Below, piece after piece: positions 1-11,700 of a stretch of 64,000 nt of DNA. Source of the stretch: an uncultured Flavobacteriaceae bacterium (lineage in GTDB: Bacteria; Bacteroidota; Bacteroidia; Flavobacteriales; Flavobacteriaceae); NCBI GenBank assembly GCA_938020445.1, contig CALIIC010000048.1, positions 51,593-115,592 of the forward strand, in the 5' to 3' direction. The notes beneath the pieces were generated by a model, which saw only the letters and a list, made by a program, of their open reading frames with translations, was not told where the DNA came from and ran no database searches. The first letter of the stretch is position 1. Each line of letters starts with the position of its first letter. Made by a program: the position numbers and the translations under genes.

Positions 1-839
1 CCATTTTCATCTCCATGCCGCACACTATCCAAAACCATTTTGTATTTATCATTGGTGGCAATCGTTCTTGGATAGCTGCCAAAGTAGAAAAGACTAAACT
101 GCATGGGGAACGCACGCTCGGAGGGCACTAGTTTCTTGAGTTCCCTATAAGGATCAGCAGTTGCTAAAACCTGTATAAACTGCCCTCCTTGCATCAGTAC
201 CCATAGCGCCTCGATTACAAATTGCGGTAACGGCAGCGTTTCAAACACGAAGTATTTATGATACCTGTCCAAACTAACCATGGAATCGAGCAATTGGAAC
301 GCTTCGAAAAGTTCTTTTTGAATGATCCGATGTTTTTCAACCGTTCTATTTTGTTGTTGAAAAAAAGTAAAGGACAAGCTCTCATGATCCACTGCGTTCT
401 TCCATTTTCCTTTTTGCCCCTCGCTATTGTATCCTCCCTTATCATGAATCGTAATATAGGGCGGCGCGTCCGACATGGGATGCGCCTCTTTCGAATCCTC
501 CCCCAGCATCACCAATGGATTTTCGGAATCAATTATGAAAGCTATTTCAGTTGCGGTGCAGGAGTTATCGGCAATCAGCAACTCTATTCCCGTTTCAAAT
601 GCGGCAAACACAGCCTTTAGACATGCAGCACGGCTTGTTGGAAGCACAAGTACCTTCTTACCAAGGGTTTCGCCTTTGAAATGCGTTTGTAACCGTTCAA
701 TTATAGTACTTGCACCATCACAGATATCAAGGTAAGAATAGGCGCAACCACCTTCCTTAAAGGCTATTTGTGCTTTTTGTATCAGCGCCTGTTGTTCAAA
801 CCGTTTTCCTATTGATTCTGTATTCATAATTGAGTTCAT
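1..839 (-). CDS. Degenerate adenylation-domain N-half fused to luciferase-like monooxygenase (partial, cut by window edge)
   Basis: This frame stays open from the start codon to base 1, so the C-terminal part lies outside the window. In-frame ATG codons sit at 839 and 827; I use the longer. Residues about 20-115 resemble the N-terminal subdomain of an AMP-binding (adenylation) domain, with the pattern YSYLDICDGA followed by KKVLVLPTSRAACLKAVFAA. Where the TSGSTG-PKG ATP loop should be, near residues 155-175, the sequence reads FTFFQQQNRTVEKHRII, so that loop is missing. From about residue 245 it switches to MQFSLFYFGSYPR and then KYKMVLDSVRHGDENG. That is the opening of the MupA/Atu3671-type FMN-dependent luciferase-like monooxygenase domain found in NRPS/PKS systems. 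It lies 14 bp after the asparagine synthetase stop and is probably the next piece of the same assembly line. It would oxidise a carrier-bound substrate (inferred). The full domain order is unknown. Confidence 0.75.
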   Translation of the reverse strand, partial: MNSIMNTESIGKRFEQQALIQKAQIAFKEGGCAYSYLDICDGASTIIERLQTHFKGETLGKKVLVLPTSRAACLKAVFAAFETGIELLIADNSCTATEIAFIIDSENPLVMLGEDSKEAHPMSDAPPYITIHDKGGYNSEGQKGKWKNAVDHESLSFTFFQQQNRTVEKHRIIQKELFEAFQLLDSMVSLDRYHKYFVFETLPLPQFVIEALWVLMQGGQFIQVLATADPYRELKKLVPSERAFPMQFSLFYFGSYPRTIATNDKYKMVLDSVRHGDEN

Positions 840-853
840 TTATATTAACAAGT

Positions 854-2719
854 CTAACAGCTTGGCATTTTGAATTGTTCCAGAAAAACTCCGAAAGTGA
901 GTACGATCATCAACAAATCATTTTCAAATGTTTGATTGACGTTAAAGCTGTCGGCGCTGTACATTTTCTTTAGTCTTTCTACCACTTCTGGGTCAAAATA
1001 ACCTTGCCTTTTAATGGTTTCTGTTGAAAGGATATCATTAATCCATTCGATATCCCTGCGCATTAGATATGGGCTGCCGGGTGCTACAAAACTGAACTTT
1101 TCACGCGCTATGATCTGCTTTGGCAAATGCCGTTCAGAACATTTCTTCAAAATGTATTTTTCTTTTAAATCTTTGAGTTTTAATGCAGAGGGAATTGTTT
1201 TTACAAACTCTAACAAGTTGATATCCAGAAACGGATACCGGGCTTCTACGGAATTTGCAAAACTTACGCGGTCGCCATGATCCGCGAGAAGGTGATCGGA
1301 AATACGAAGTTTAAAGTCGATATAAGACCGTTTATGCAGTTTACTTCTACCATCTAGTTTCAGCTTATCTACCGGGCCTGTAACCGAACTATCGAATTCT
1401 GACAATCGTTCGCGAATGTCTTTCGCATACAATACTTCTTTTGTATCCCGGAAAGCGTTGTAATCACGTTCATAAAAAAAAGAGCTGTCACCCCATAATT
1501 GCAGTCGGTTCTCCCGTTCCATAAGCTCCTCCATATCTAGGATTCCAGCTGACAAGTCCGCTCTTTGTTGATCAAACCGATACCCTACATAACCTGCGAA
1601 CATCTCGTCGGCCCCCTCACCGGTCAAAACCACTTTTAATTTTGAATCACTCACCAACTGAGATAGTGCAAGACTACAGGTATTGTAACTTTCTTTTAAA
1701 GGAGCCTCGGCATGGTAAACAGCCCTTTGCAGTGAGCTGGCGATATTTTCACTACCAAACTTTGATTCATGATGAATGGAGTTCACATGGGACGACATCA
1801 AATGCTGGTAATAGCTTTCATCAATTGTATCGTCTTCAAAAGCAATGGAAAACGAATGTCGTTGCACTTTGGGATGTATTTTATGGGCATAGGAAGCGAT
1901 TAGGGAAGAATCGAGTCCTCCGCTCAGATAAAAGCCTACCGGGACATCGGCCTTTAGTCTATATTCAGTAGATTTTTGTAACAATGCATCGAGTTGATCC
2001 ACGTAATCTTCTTCCTTGTATTCCTGTATTTCCTCTGCCTCTTTGGGATAGGTCATATCCCAATACTCACGAAGCTTCACATCCTTATCATCAACCAACA
2101 TAAAATGCCCTGGAGGTACACAAATAATATCTTTGAACATGGTGGTAGGGCTTGCCATTCCCGGAAAGGTTAGAATTTGATCAAGCCCTTTCATATTCAC
2201 ATTCCTAGGCACCTCAGGATGTTCCAACAGCGCTTTGATTTCTGAAGCGAAAAGAAAAGCATTGTTATTGTTATAATAAAATAAAGGCGCGATTCCCACA
2301 TGGTCCCTTGCCAGAAAAAGACGTTTTTCATTGCTATCGTAAAGCGCTATTGCAAATTGACCATTGAGATGAGACAGCAGTTCTACTCCGTACTCTTCAT
2401 AGAGGTGTACTATTACTTCGATATCGCTATTGGTTCGGAAGGTGTGTCCTTTTGCAACAAGTTCCGCCCTTAATTCATGATGGTTGAATATTTCGCCATT
2501 ACACACAAGCATTAAGGACTTATCCTCATTGTATAGGGGTTGGTTCCCCGTATCCAAATCAACAATAGACAGTCTTCTAAATCCAAATGAAACCTTGTCA
2601 TTATGACTGTAGCCGAAATCATCGGGTCCTCGATGGGTCAGGACATCTGCCATTCTACGGAATAATGCTTTATCCGTTTCCCTATTCTTATAAAAATATG
2701 CCCCTACAATGCCGCACAT
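854..2719 (-). CDS. asnB: Asparagine synthetase (glutamine-hydrolysing), AsnB type
   Basis: A 621-residue protein with the complete AsnB layout. The mature N-terminus MCGIVGAY supplies Cys2, the nucleophile of the class II glutamine amidotransferase domain (residues about 2-190), with RGPDD and the NGEIFNH glutamine-pocket motif. The synthetase domain carries the PP-loop SGGLDSS near residue 265 and GEGADEMFAGY downstream. The family converts aspartate, glutamine and ATP to asparagine. AsnB copies embedded in NRPS/PKS clusters usually supply Asn or amidate a carboxylate of the product. It starts 18 bp after the megasynthase stop and ends 14 bp before the next gene, so the three genes are almost certainly one transcript. 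Its position inside the cluster suggests that Asn, or an amidated carboxylate, is part of the natural product (inference). Confidence 0.93.
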   Translation of the reverse strand: MCGIVGAYFYKNRETDKALFRRMADVLTHRGPDDFGYSHNDKVSFGFRRLSIVDLDTGNQPLYNEDKSLMLVCNGEIFNHHELRAELVAKGHTFRTNSDIEVIVHLYEEYGVELLSHLNGQFAIALYDSNEKRLFLARDHVGIAPLFYYNNNNAFLFASEIKALLEHPEVPRNVNMKGLDQILTFPGMASPTTMFKDIICVPPGHFMLVDDKDVKLREYWDMTYPKEAEEIQEYKEEDYVDQLDALLQKSTEYRLKADVPVGFYLSGGLDSSLIASYAHKIHPKVQRHSFSIAFEDDTIDESYYQHLMSSHVNSIHHESKFGSENIASSLQRAVYHAEAPLKESYNTCSLALSQLVSDSKLKVVLTGEGADEMFAGYVGYRFDQQRADLSAGILDMEELMERENRLQLWGDSSFFYERDYNAFRDTKEVLYAKDIRERLSEFDSSVTGPVDKLKLDGRSKLHKRSYIDFKLRISDHLLADHGDRVSFANSVEARYPFLDINLLEFVKTIPSALKLKDLKEKYILKKCSERHLPKQIIAREKFSFVAPGSPYLMRRDIEWINDILSTETIKRQGYFDPEVVERLKKMYSADSFNVNQTFENDLLMIVLTFGVFLEQFKMPSC

Positions 2720-2737
2720 ATGGTCTTGTTTAGTTGT

Positions 2738-5700
2738 TTAAAAATCTTCTTTAAGTTCTTTTTTCAATGCCTTTTTATGATCTTGATGCTGCGTTGCTTC
2801 TTGATTGGAAGACAGTTCACTTTTTAATTGTTGTATACTCTTAAAGGGGTCTTCCAAAACTCGGTTCAATAACCAGCCAAAGTCACGTACCATTTCACTA
2901 ATCGTATTAGATTTAAAAAGGTCTAGCCTGTATTCAATTTCTATTTCCAAACGAGTTCCCTGCATAATAAAAAAGGTAAGGTCTAGCTTGCTTGTTTTAT
3001 GTGTTAAACCATAGGGACTCATACTTATCCCATCTCCCAATTCGAGTCCGGAAAAGAAGGCTTTGTCGGTGATGTTCTTATCGTTTGTGATATTTCCCAA
3101 AGTCACCAAGGTGACCAATACGTCGTAAAGTGGGTTTCTACCTTCTTCTGGTGGAATCGCCACGGTATCTACCAACATATCGTATGGTACCCGTTGGTGC
3201 TCAAGGCCAGATAAGGTGGTGTTTTTCACCTGCTGTAGGAACGCTTTGAAGGTCGTGGTTCTTTTAAAAATATCACGTAGAACAATGACGTTCGAGTAGT
3301 ATCCTATTTGATGTTCAAAAGCCTTATGATCTCTACCTGCCACCGGTGAACCGATGGTAATATCTTCTTGACCACTATGTTTGTACAAGAGTACCTTGAT
3401 AATTGCCAAAATTGCGATGAAAGGGCTTACACCTTCTTTTTTACTAAACTCCTTTAAAGCATTATAATTTTCAGGAGCTATAACAACCGTCTCCTTGGCA
3501 CCTTCATGACTCCTGACCTCCTTTCTAGGAAAATCGGTCTTCAGCTGAAGGGGTTGATACGGTTCTTCAAACTGCTGTTTCCAATACGTCAAATGCCTTC
3601 CTATCTTATCTTCGTCCAAATAATTGTTCAACCAAGAAACATATTCCTTGAAATGAACCTTCATATTTGGTAATCCGTGCGGTTTTTGATTTGCATAAGC
3701 CTGGTACAAAGACCGTATTTCATGTAGCACTACCCCATGAGACCAGGCATCACAGGCCATATGATGAATGACCAAAATAAGTATGAAACCGGTATCGGAA
3801 AGCTGAAGCAGCGTCATTCGAATCAAGGGACCTTTTTCAAGACTGAAAAACCGATTTGCTATTTCTTCTGATTTTTGTTTCACCACTTCGGGCTGCATCT
3901 TGTGCGACCGAAAGTCGATTATTTCAAAAATCTGTTCTTCTTTAAAATCAACCAGCATATTTACTTTTTGCTTGATTCTAGCGTCTATGACATGATAGGT
4001 TGTCCGTAATACTTCATGACGGTTCACAAGTTCAAGACACGCTTTTTTCAAGGCATTTACCTGAAGCGCTCCCTTGATAGAATGAGATGATATCATGTTG
4101 TAAGCAGACGCGTCCAAGCCCATATTTTCAAGAATCCACAGACTCTTCTGGGAGGGTGATACGGGATAAAATTCCTGTTCTTTTAGGGGTACAATTGCGA
4201 TCTCTTTTGTGATTACTATGGACTTCTCAATGGTTCCCATTACCTCGGTAGCGAGTTGTTCGATACTCGCCCCGTCCAGTATTTTCTCAATTCCGATTTC
4301 AATTCGCAATTGTTGAAACCGATTTCTTAGTTCCATTGCCATCAATGAATCCATTCCAAGTTCCATTAAAGGTCTGTCTGTGGCTATCGTCGAGTCTTCC
4401 GTACCGAAAGACATGACCGCCGCGATTTCATTCTGAATCGTTTCTTTTAAAAACCCGTATCTGGCTTCCTTATCAAGTAGTTGAAGTTCTTTATGGAATG
4501 CGTCGCCTGCCGTGGTGTCCGTTTCTTTAAAATTTATATGGAAGTTTGCATAGAGCGTCGGAACCTCCCCAAGACGTTGTTGCATCACCGAGGTGAATCG
4601 CTCTTCGGCGATACCAGTAATCACATGCTGATGAATATCGCTATTTAAAGCTACCGCCAAGTGTTCAAAAGCCTCCTCTTTTTCAAGATATTCCAGCCCG
4701 AGCGCCCTTATTCTGTCGGCATCGCCCGTACCGGTGCTAGCGGCCATACCACCGCTAATGTCCCAAGCTCCCCAATTGATGGTGTGAATCGGTAATGAAA
4801 GATTTTGTCTGTAATCTGCCAAAGCATCTAAAAAGGAATTCGCCATAGCATAGTTGGCCTGACCTATAGATCCTAGAATAGAAGTGAAAGAAGAAAAAAG
4901 CACAAAATAATCAAGTGCATATTCCCTGGTAAGTTCATGCAAATACCAAGCACCCGATGCTTTTGGCCTAAACGATTTCTCAAAATGGTCTTTTGTTTGA
5001 TTAATAATGGTCGCATCTTGCAACACCCCTGCCAAATGGAAAACACCTTTTAATGCATGTGCCGTTGGTATGTTCTCAATAACTGCTTCCAGTTCTTCCT
5101 TATTACTGACATCTACCCTTTTGTACGTCACCTTTACATGGTTGGCCCGCAAGGTTTCCATAGCGCTATTTGCTTCTAAAGAGGCAGCACTTCTTCCAAT
5201 AAGAAGTAAATGTTCCACGGCCGTGTTTGCAACCAACCAAGTTGCAAGTGCCAAACCAATACTTCCCAAACCACCCGTAATAAGCACCGTTCCTTTTAGT
5301 GCAAGCGGTTCTTTTTTACTTTCTATTGACGCCAAAGGTTTCCGAAGGGGTTTTAACCGCATGCCGAGAAGCGTATTGTTCTCGATACTCATCTGACGTT
5401 CGCGCACATTTTCACTTGTATCCTGCAACACCGATCTTAGGGTTGTCAAAGAAGTTTGTTTTGCCACCGAAAGCACCCTTAAAGGCAGATGATAATGTTC
5501 CTGAGCGAAAACCCGAGCCAATCCTTGCAATGGAACATTTGTTAAACCTACGCCATTGGCATCCAACCCCGAAACGGTATCTGTAAGCCACCACACAGCA
5601 TCCAGCTCCTTCAGACTGTGACTTTGAGGGTTTGAAATCCAAGACTGTAATTGATGCAATGCTCCAATACTTCTTTCTTCAAAATTCTGAATCGTGAAAT

Positions 5701-8700
5701 CTACTTCTTTCGAACGCCAGTCTACGATTACACCCGTAATCTGTTCTTGACGAGATAGATTCATCAGTTCTTCCCAACTGGTGACTTCCAAAACTGTATC
5801 TCCCGCCCTTATTAATTCCTCTTTGAGCGCTGTATTGTCCAAGGTAAACTCTTGAGATATCAAAACCCACGATTTCGCCACCGCATGCGAGGCATTTGTT
5901 TTGTTCAATACCAGATTCTCCCATTCTAATTGAAAACGCTTGGTCACCGATTGCTTTTTGGTAGTATCAATAAATAGTGTCAGGGGCATTTTACGCAGTA
6001 CCACCTCCGCCAGGCCGCCTATTACTTTTCCAAAACTATTGGCCATTGTTACGGAAAAGGACAGGGTAGTATCGCCAACAGTTCCTGTCTTGTGTTCCAA
6101 TCGTACCCAAAGTTCATTTTCTCCGGTAGTTTTAATGTGATACTTTTCAACACGGTCTGGCAAGTAGAGGGTATTGGAGCCGGTTGTATCGTACATCAGA
6201 GCGGCCGCTTGAAAGGCACCATCCAATATTGCAGGGTGTAATACATATGAGGAATTTCCAGTTTCTTTTGATAGCGCTACTCTTGCAAGAATTCCGTTAT
6301 CTATCTCATACAATTCCTTAACTCCTCTGAAAATTGGTCCGTAGTTCAAACCAACCTGGGCCAGTTGTGCATAAAAAGTAGGAATCGTTGTTGCACTAGG
6401 TTTCTCCTGTAAAGCCGGTACATCAAGCACCTTATTATCCTCCATATCCTCCATTGAACCAATAACACCGGAAGCATGTTTCATCCATTTGGTACCCGAA
6501 TCTGGCTTACCATAAATGTCAAATTTAAGTTGCTCTTCGCTGGTGTTTCCAATAAATTGTATTTGAACGGTATCGGATAAAGCTAGTACCAGCGGTGAAT
6601 GGAACTGCATGCCGGAGATACAAAAATCACCCCCCTTTTGCTCCTTAATAAATCCTTGTACCACTTCAAAGAAAACCGCTGCAGGGAGTACTATTTTATC
6701 ACCGACTTGATGGTCTTCCAAATAGGGAAACCGATCTAAGGAAATGGTAGTTTCATATGCATGCTCACTTTGTGCTAGAGAGAGTTTTGATGATAAGAAC
6801 GGGTGTTTTGTAGAATCAATCGTCTTGGGGGAGGTGCCGATAACGGCTTCTACCCAATAGCGCTTGCGTTGAAATGCATATTTAGGTAGGTTTAGCCTTA
6901 ACCCCTCGCGGCCTTTGTAGAAGTTTTTCCAGTCAATTGAACTACCTCTTGTATAACATTTCCCCAAACCTTCAAACACCATTTCAATATCCGAATGATT
7001 TTTCCGAAGAAAACCACCAAATACAAGTTCCCTTTCTTTTTCTACAATCTGAGATATTAATGCGGTAAGGGTTGGCTGCGGTCCCATTTCCCAATAGCAA
7101 TTTATACCCATCGCTTCCGTTGAACGCACTCCCTCTAAAAAGTCTACCGTAGCAACAATATGTTCCACCCAATATTCGGGCATCAAAATTTCTTCCCGAG
7201 TCAGTTTTCCTGAAATATTACCGATAAGTGGATACAACGGTTTTTTAAATGAAATTTCCTTTACAACCTTTTCGAAACTATCTAAAATGGGCCGCATCAA
7301 ATGGGAATGAAAAGCGTGCGACACCTGTAATAATGTAGCTGCATACCCTTTTTCTTTTGCTTTTTCACAAATCGTTTCAACAGCCTTTCGTTCGCCTGAG
7401 ATGACCGTTTGATGCTGGCCGTTCTTTGCCGCGATCACTACCTTTTTGCTATAATTTATCAGTATTTCATGCGTGACTTCCGCACTACAACGCAGCGAAG
7501 CCATCGCCCCTTCTTTTGGCAACGATTGCATTAACCTTCCCCTTGCCGTGACCAGTTTCACCGCATCATCTAAATCAAAAACTTCTGCTATACATGCCGC
7601 TGTAATTTCTCCGATACTGTGTCCTATTAACACGGTCGGACGTATTCCCCAAAACATCCACAACTTGGCTAGTGCATATTCCAAAGAAAAAAGTGCTGGT
7701 TGTGTGTAGAGGGTTTCGTTTAGGTAAGCGGTGTTTTCAGTGTTGAAAATGACTTCCTTCAAATCGATCTCCAAGTTTCTGTTAAACCGCTCCAAACACG
7801 CATCCAAATGATCTCTAAAAACAGGTTCGGCCTCGTATAGCTCTTGGCCCATAGTGGCATACTGCGACCCTTGACCTGTAAATACAAAGGCAATTTTTAA
7901 TTCTTCTTTAGGTTGAATTCGGAAATCGTCCCAATTTGCCAAAGTCGCTTTTACATCGGCCAATTGGTCTGATTTAAATGCTATCCTGTGGGAAAAATGT
8001 GTTCTATGTACTCCAAGGGTGTATGCCAGATCAGCGAGGTCTAGTTGCTTTTCAGTATTGATATAGGACAGCAAGTTTTTTACTTGACCTTGAAGCGCCT
8101 CCCGATCATGGGCAGAAATAGTAATCAATTGTGACTTTTCAGGTCCTTTTGAAGCGGACACTTGCCTCTCAACGGTTATGCCCTCTTCCAAAACTAAATG
8201 TGCATTGGTACCACTAAAACCGAAGGAACTTATACCCGCCAAACGAGGTTTTCCATTCTTGGCCCAAACTGTATTCGATGCTGTAATTTTCAGCGGAAGC
8301 GTTTCCCATGGAATATGTGGACTTGGCGTATTGAAGTGAATGTTCGCCGGAATTAGCTGGTGTTTCATGGCCAAGACCGTTTTTAATAACCCGGCAATTC
8401 CTGCAGCTCCCTCACAATGGCCTATGTTGCTTTTCACAGACCCGACCAATAAAGGGGTTGCCTGTTTTTCTTTTTCACCAAAAACAGTTCCTAAGGATTG
8501 TAATTCAATAGGATCTCCCAAGGGTGTTCCGGTTCCATGGGCTTCGATATAATCTATTTCCGAAGCATCTATCTTGCTTTGTTCCAATGCCCTTCTGATG
8601 ACCGCTTGTTGTGAGGGGCCATTTGGTGCGGTAAATCCTTGACTTTTCCCATCTTGATTTACCGCACTCCCTCGAATAATGGCATGAATTTGATCCCCAT

Positions 8701-11700
8701 TGGCGAGGGCATCCGAAAGCCTTTTTATGAGAACAACACCACAGCCTTCACTGCGTATATACCCATCGGCGTTGGCATCAAAAGAATGGCAGTGCCCAGT
8801 GGCCGAAAGTGCGTTCAATTTGCTAAAATAGACACTGCCTTGTGGTGATAATACTAAATTGACTCCCCCCGCAAGCGCCTGGTCGCATTCTCCGTTTCGC
8901 AGTGCCTGAATTCCTAAATGAACGCTGACCAGGGAAGAAGAACAAGCGGTATCTATTGCCATGCATGGGCCTTTTAAACCCAACCAATACGATATTCTTC
9001 CTGCGATGGCACTATGGGAGCTCCCTAACATCGCATAGGCATCTATTTGTCTTGCATCGGACATGACCTTTGCCTGGTAATCAATTCCGCACATCCCAAA
9101 ATAGACTCCTGTATTGCTATTCTCGACAGCGCTCTTCGTAAGGCCTGCATGTTCCAAGGCTTCCCAACTTGTCTCCAATAAAAGACGCTGTTGGGGGTCG
9201 ATACTAATAGCCTCCCTGGGGGAAATGCCAAAAAAGGAAGCATCAAAAGATTCTATATTCTTTAGAAAGCCTCCGTGCCGTACATACATTTTCCCTTGAG
9301 CATCCCTATCCTGACTATACCATTCGTCAATGGACCAACGTTCTTTCGGTATTTCGGAAATTCCGTCTACCCCATCAACTAAATTAGACCAGAACATTTC
9401 CATATTTTCGGCTCCGGGGAAACGCCCGGAATAGCCGACAATTGCAAATTTTTCTTCCGATGTTTGTTCAGAGCGAATCGTGTTTTCTTTCTGCCCTCTT
9501 GCCTTGTCCGTACGATCGTTCAAATATGTTTCGTAAAGGTGAAGGGCACATGTTTCTATGGTCGGATAATCAAACAATAGCGATACTGGCAGTATCTTAC
9601 CAACCGCCGAAGAAATTCGATTTCTCAATTCTACTGCCATCAAAGAATCCAGACCTGCCTCCATTAAAGGCGCGGCAGTAGAGATTGAAGTTGCTTCTTG
9701 AACAGACAATACCTTGGCAACTTCCTTTTGAAGGAAAGTTTCCAAATAACCGATGCGTACACTCGGGGCCAAAGAAACCAACTGTTCCTTTAGACTGTTT
9801 CTTTTAAATGGTGCTTCATCAGCTGCGGGTTGTGCGTTTAGAAAATCTTGGTAGGTAGTAGGTATACCATCTACATTCGTTTCGAGATAAGCAGCGAATC
9901 TTTTTGAATTTAAGGAAACGGCTATTGTATTTTCGTGAGAGGTGCGGGAAATTGTTTCCAACATTGCCAAACCTGCGGTCGTTTCCCAAGAATTAATACC
10001 AATGGAGGCCATTCGTTGTCGATCCAATTCTAAGACTCCTCCAAGCCCTATCAACTCCCATGGCCCCCAATTTATGTTTTGTGACGTAAGACCTTTTGCC
10101 CTCCTATAGGTCGCAAGTGTATCTAAAAAAGCATTTGCAGCGGCATAATTCCCCTGCCCCGAAGATCCCATAACGGATGCTATCGAGGAAAAAGTAACGA
10201 AGAAATCCAAGGGTGTTTTCAGGGATACCCTATGTAAATTCCATGCCCCTCGTACTTTTGCGGCAAAAGGCTTGAGAAATTTTTCCTGTGTTTGATTTTC
10301 CAAAACCGCATCTTCCAAAACCCCGGCCAGATGCAGTATACCCGTTAATGGATATTCCGCCACATACGGGGCGATGCTTTTTTCCAGGTTTTCTAATTCA
10401 CTTACATCTGTTGCTATATAGTGCACGGGAATGCCTTTTTGCGAAAGCTTTTCCACTACTTTTTTTATTGCGGCGTTGGATTTTCTTCTACCTATCAATA
10501 GCACTTGGGCTATGTTGGCACCACCGGAAATTAGCCAATTCGTAACCACTTGTCCCAATTGCCCTGTGCCACCTGAAACGATTACCGTACCGGCTGATGA
10601 CCGTAAATGAGGGGGGGTCTTTTCATGTATATTGCCGATTTCGGCATTGGGTTCCCGTAACGCTCCGAAACGAAGCGCCTTGCATGAAGTAGCATCACAG
10701 ACCAATTGACGTTCTTTTCCAGCCGCTCCATTGCAAATGGCCGCCACCATGGCTAAATTGTAGTTGGCAGATCTGATGTCTATCATACCAAAATCGAACA
10801 TTTGTACTTCCTGCATGAAGACCCTTCCCAATCCCCACAGCCCGCCATGGGCTAGTCCTATTTCACTACTCGTATCATATACATCTTTGGTGACCCACCA
10901 ATAGTGTTTTAGATTTTGAAGAGCGCCCTCATTCTTTTTTGCGGTAATGAACTGCAGTTGCTTCAAAGCGGTAACGCAAATGGTTTCCGCAGTAATGGCT
11001 ATTGTTTTTTGAATGGGTTCTGGCCAAAGTACCCCGATGCCATCAACTGATGAAAAATCGGTATAGTTGTATAGATCTTCCAAGTCTTCTAGAACAACTA
11101 CTTTGGAGTCCAATTCGCGCAATTTCTCTTTTAGGGAGCTTTTTCCTTTATCATCCCCCAGTAACAACCAGGTTGGTTGTACAGACAGCTTTTCAATTTT
11201 GCCCAATTGAAAAGGCTGTTTTGTAAGCCTATAAAGGACCGGTATAGAAGCGGCTGCGCTATCTGCAATCCTAGGGCTACGATGTTCGGTGAGATGTACG
11301 GAATCGATACTGGCTACAGCTTGCCCGTGCTGATCCCATATTGACAATGAAAATGATGCAGGTTTCACATTTGCCTTGGCCGCTGTACTATTCTTTATTT
11401 TCACCCATAGGCCAGATACCCCTCTTTCATAAAGTTTGTAACCTTCAAATTTGGTAGGTAACCATAATTTTTCATCCTGAAACCACCTATTGAATATAAG
11501 CTGTAGGCAGTTATCTAAAAGTACCGGATGCAACTTATAATTCGCCGCTTCTTTTTGCGTACTTGGAGTGCCGTTTACAAATGCATATACCCCATCCTCA
11601 CCATCGTAAGCCTCGGTAACACCTTGTAACAAGGGCCCATATTGAATTCCATATTGCGCAATGGCATCGTAAAAGTTCTGTAAATCAATGGCTTTTGAGT

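Noticed and set aside
258..735. Plus-strand ORFs of 120 and 86 codons at the left edge
   Set aside because: They lie antisense within the open minus-strand frame that encodes recognisable adenylation-like and luciferase-like monooxygenase sequence.
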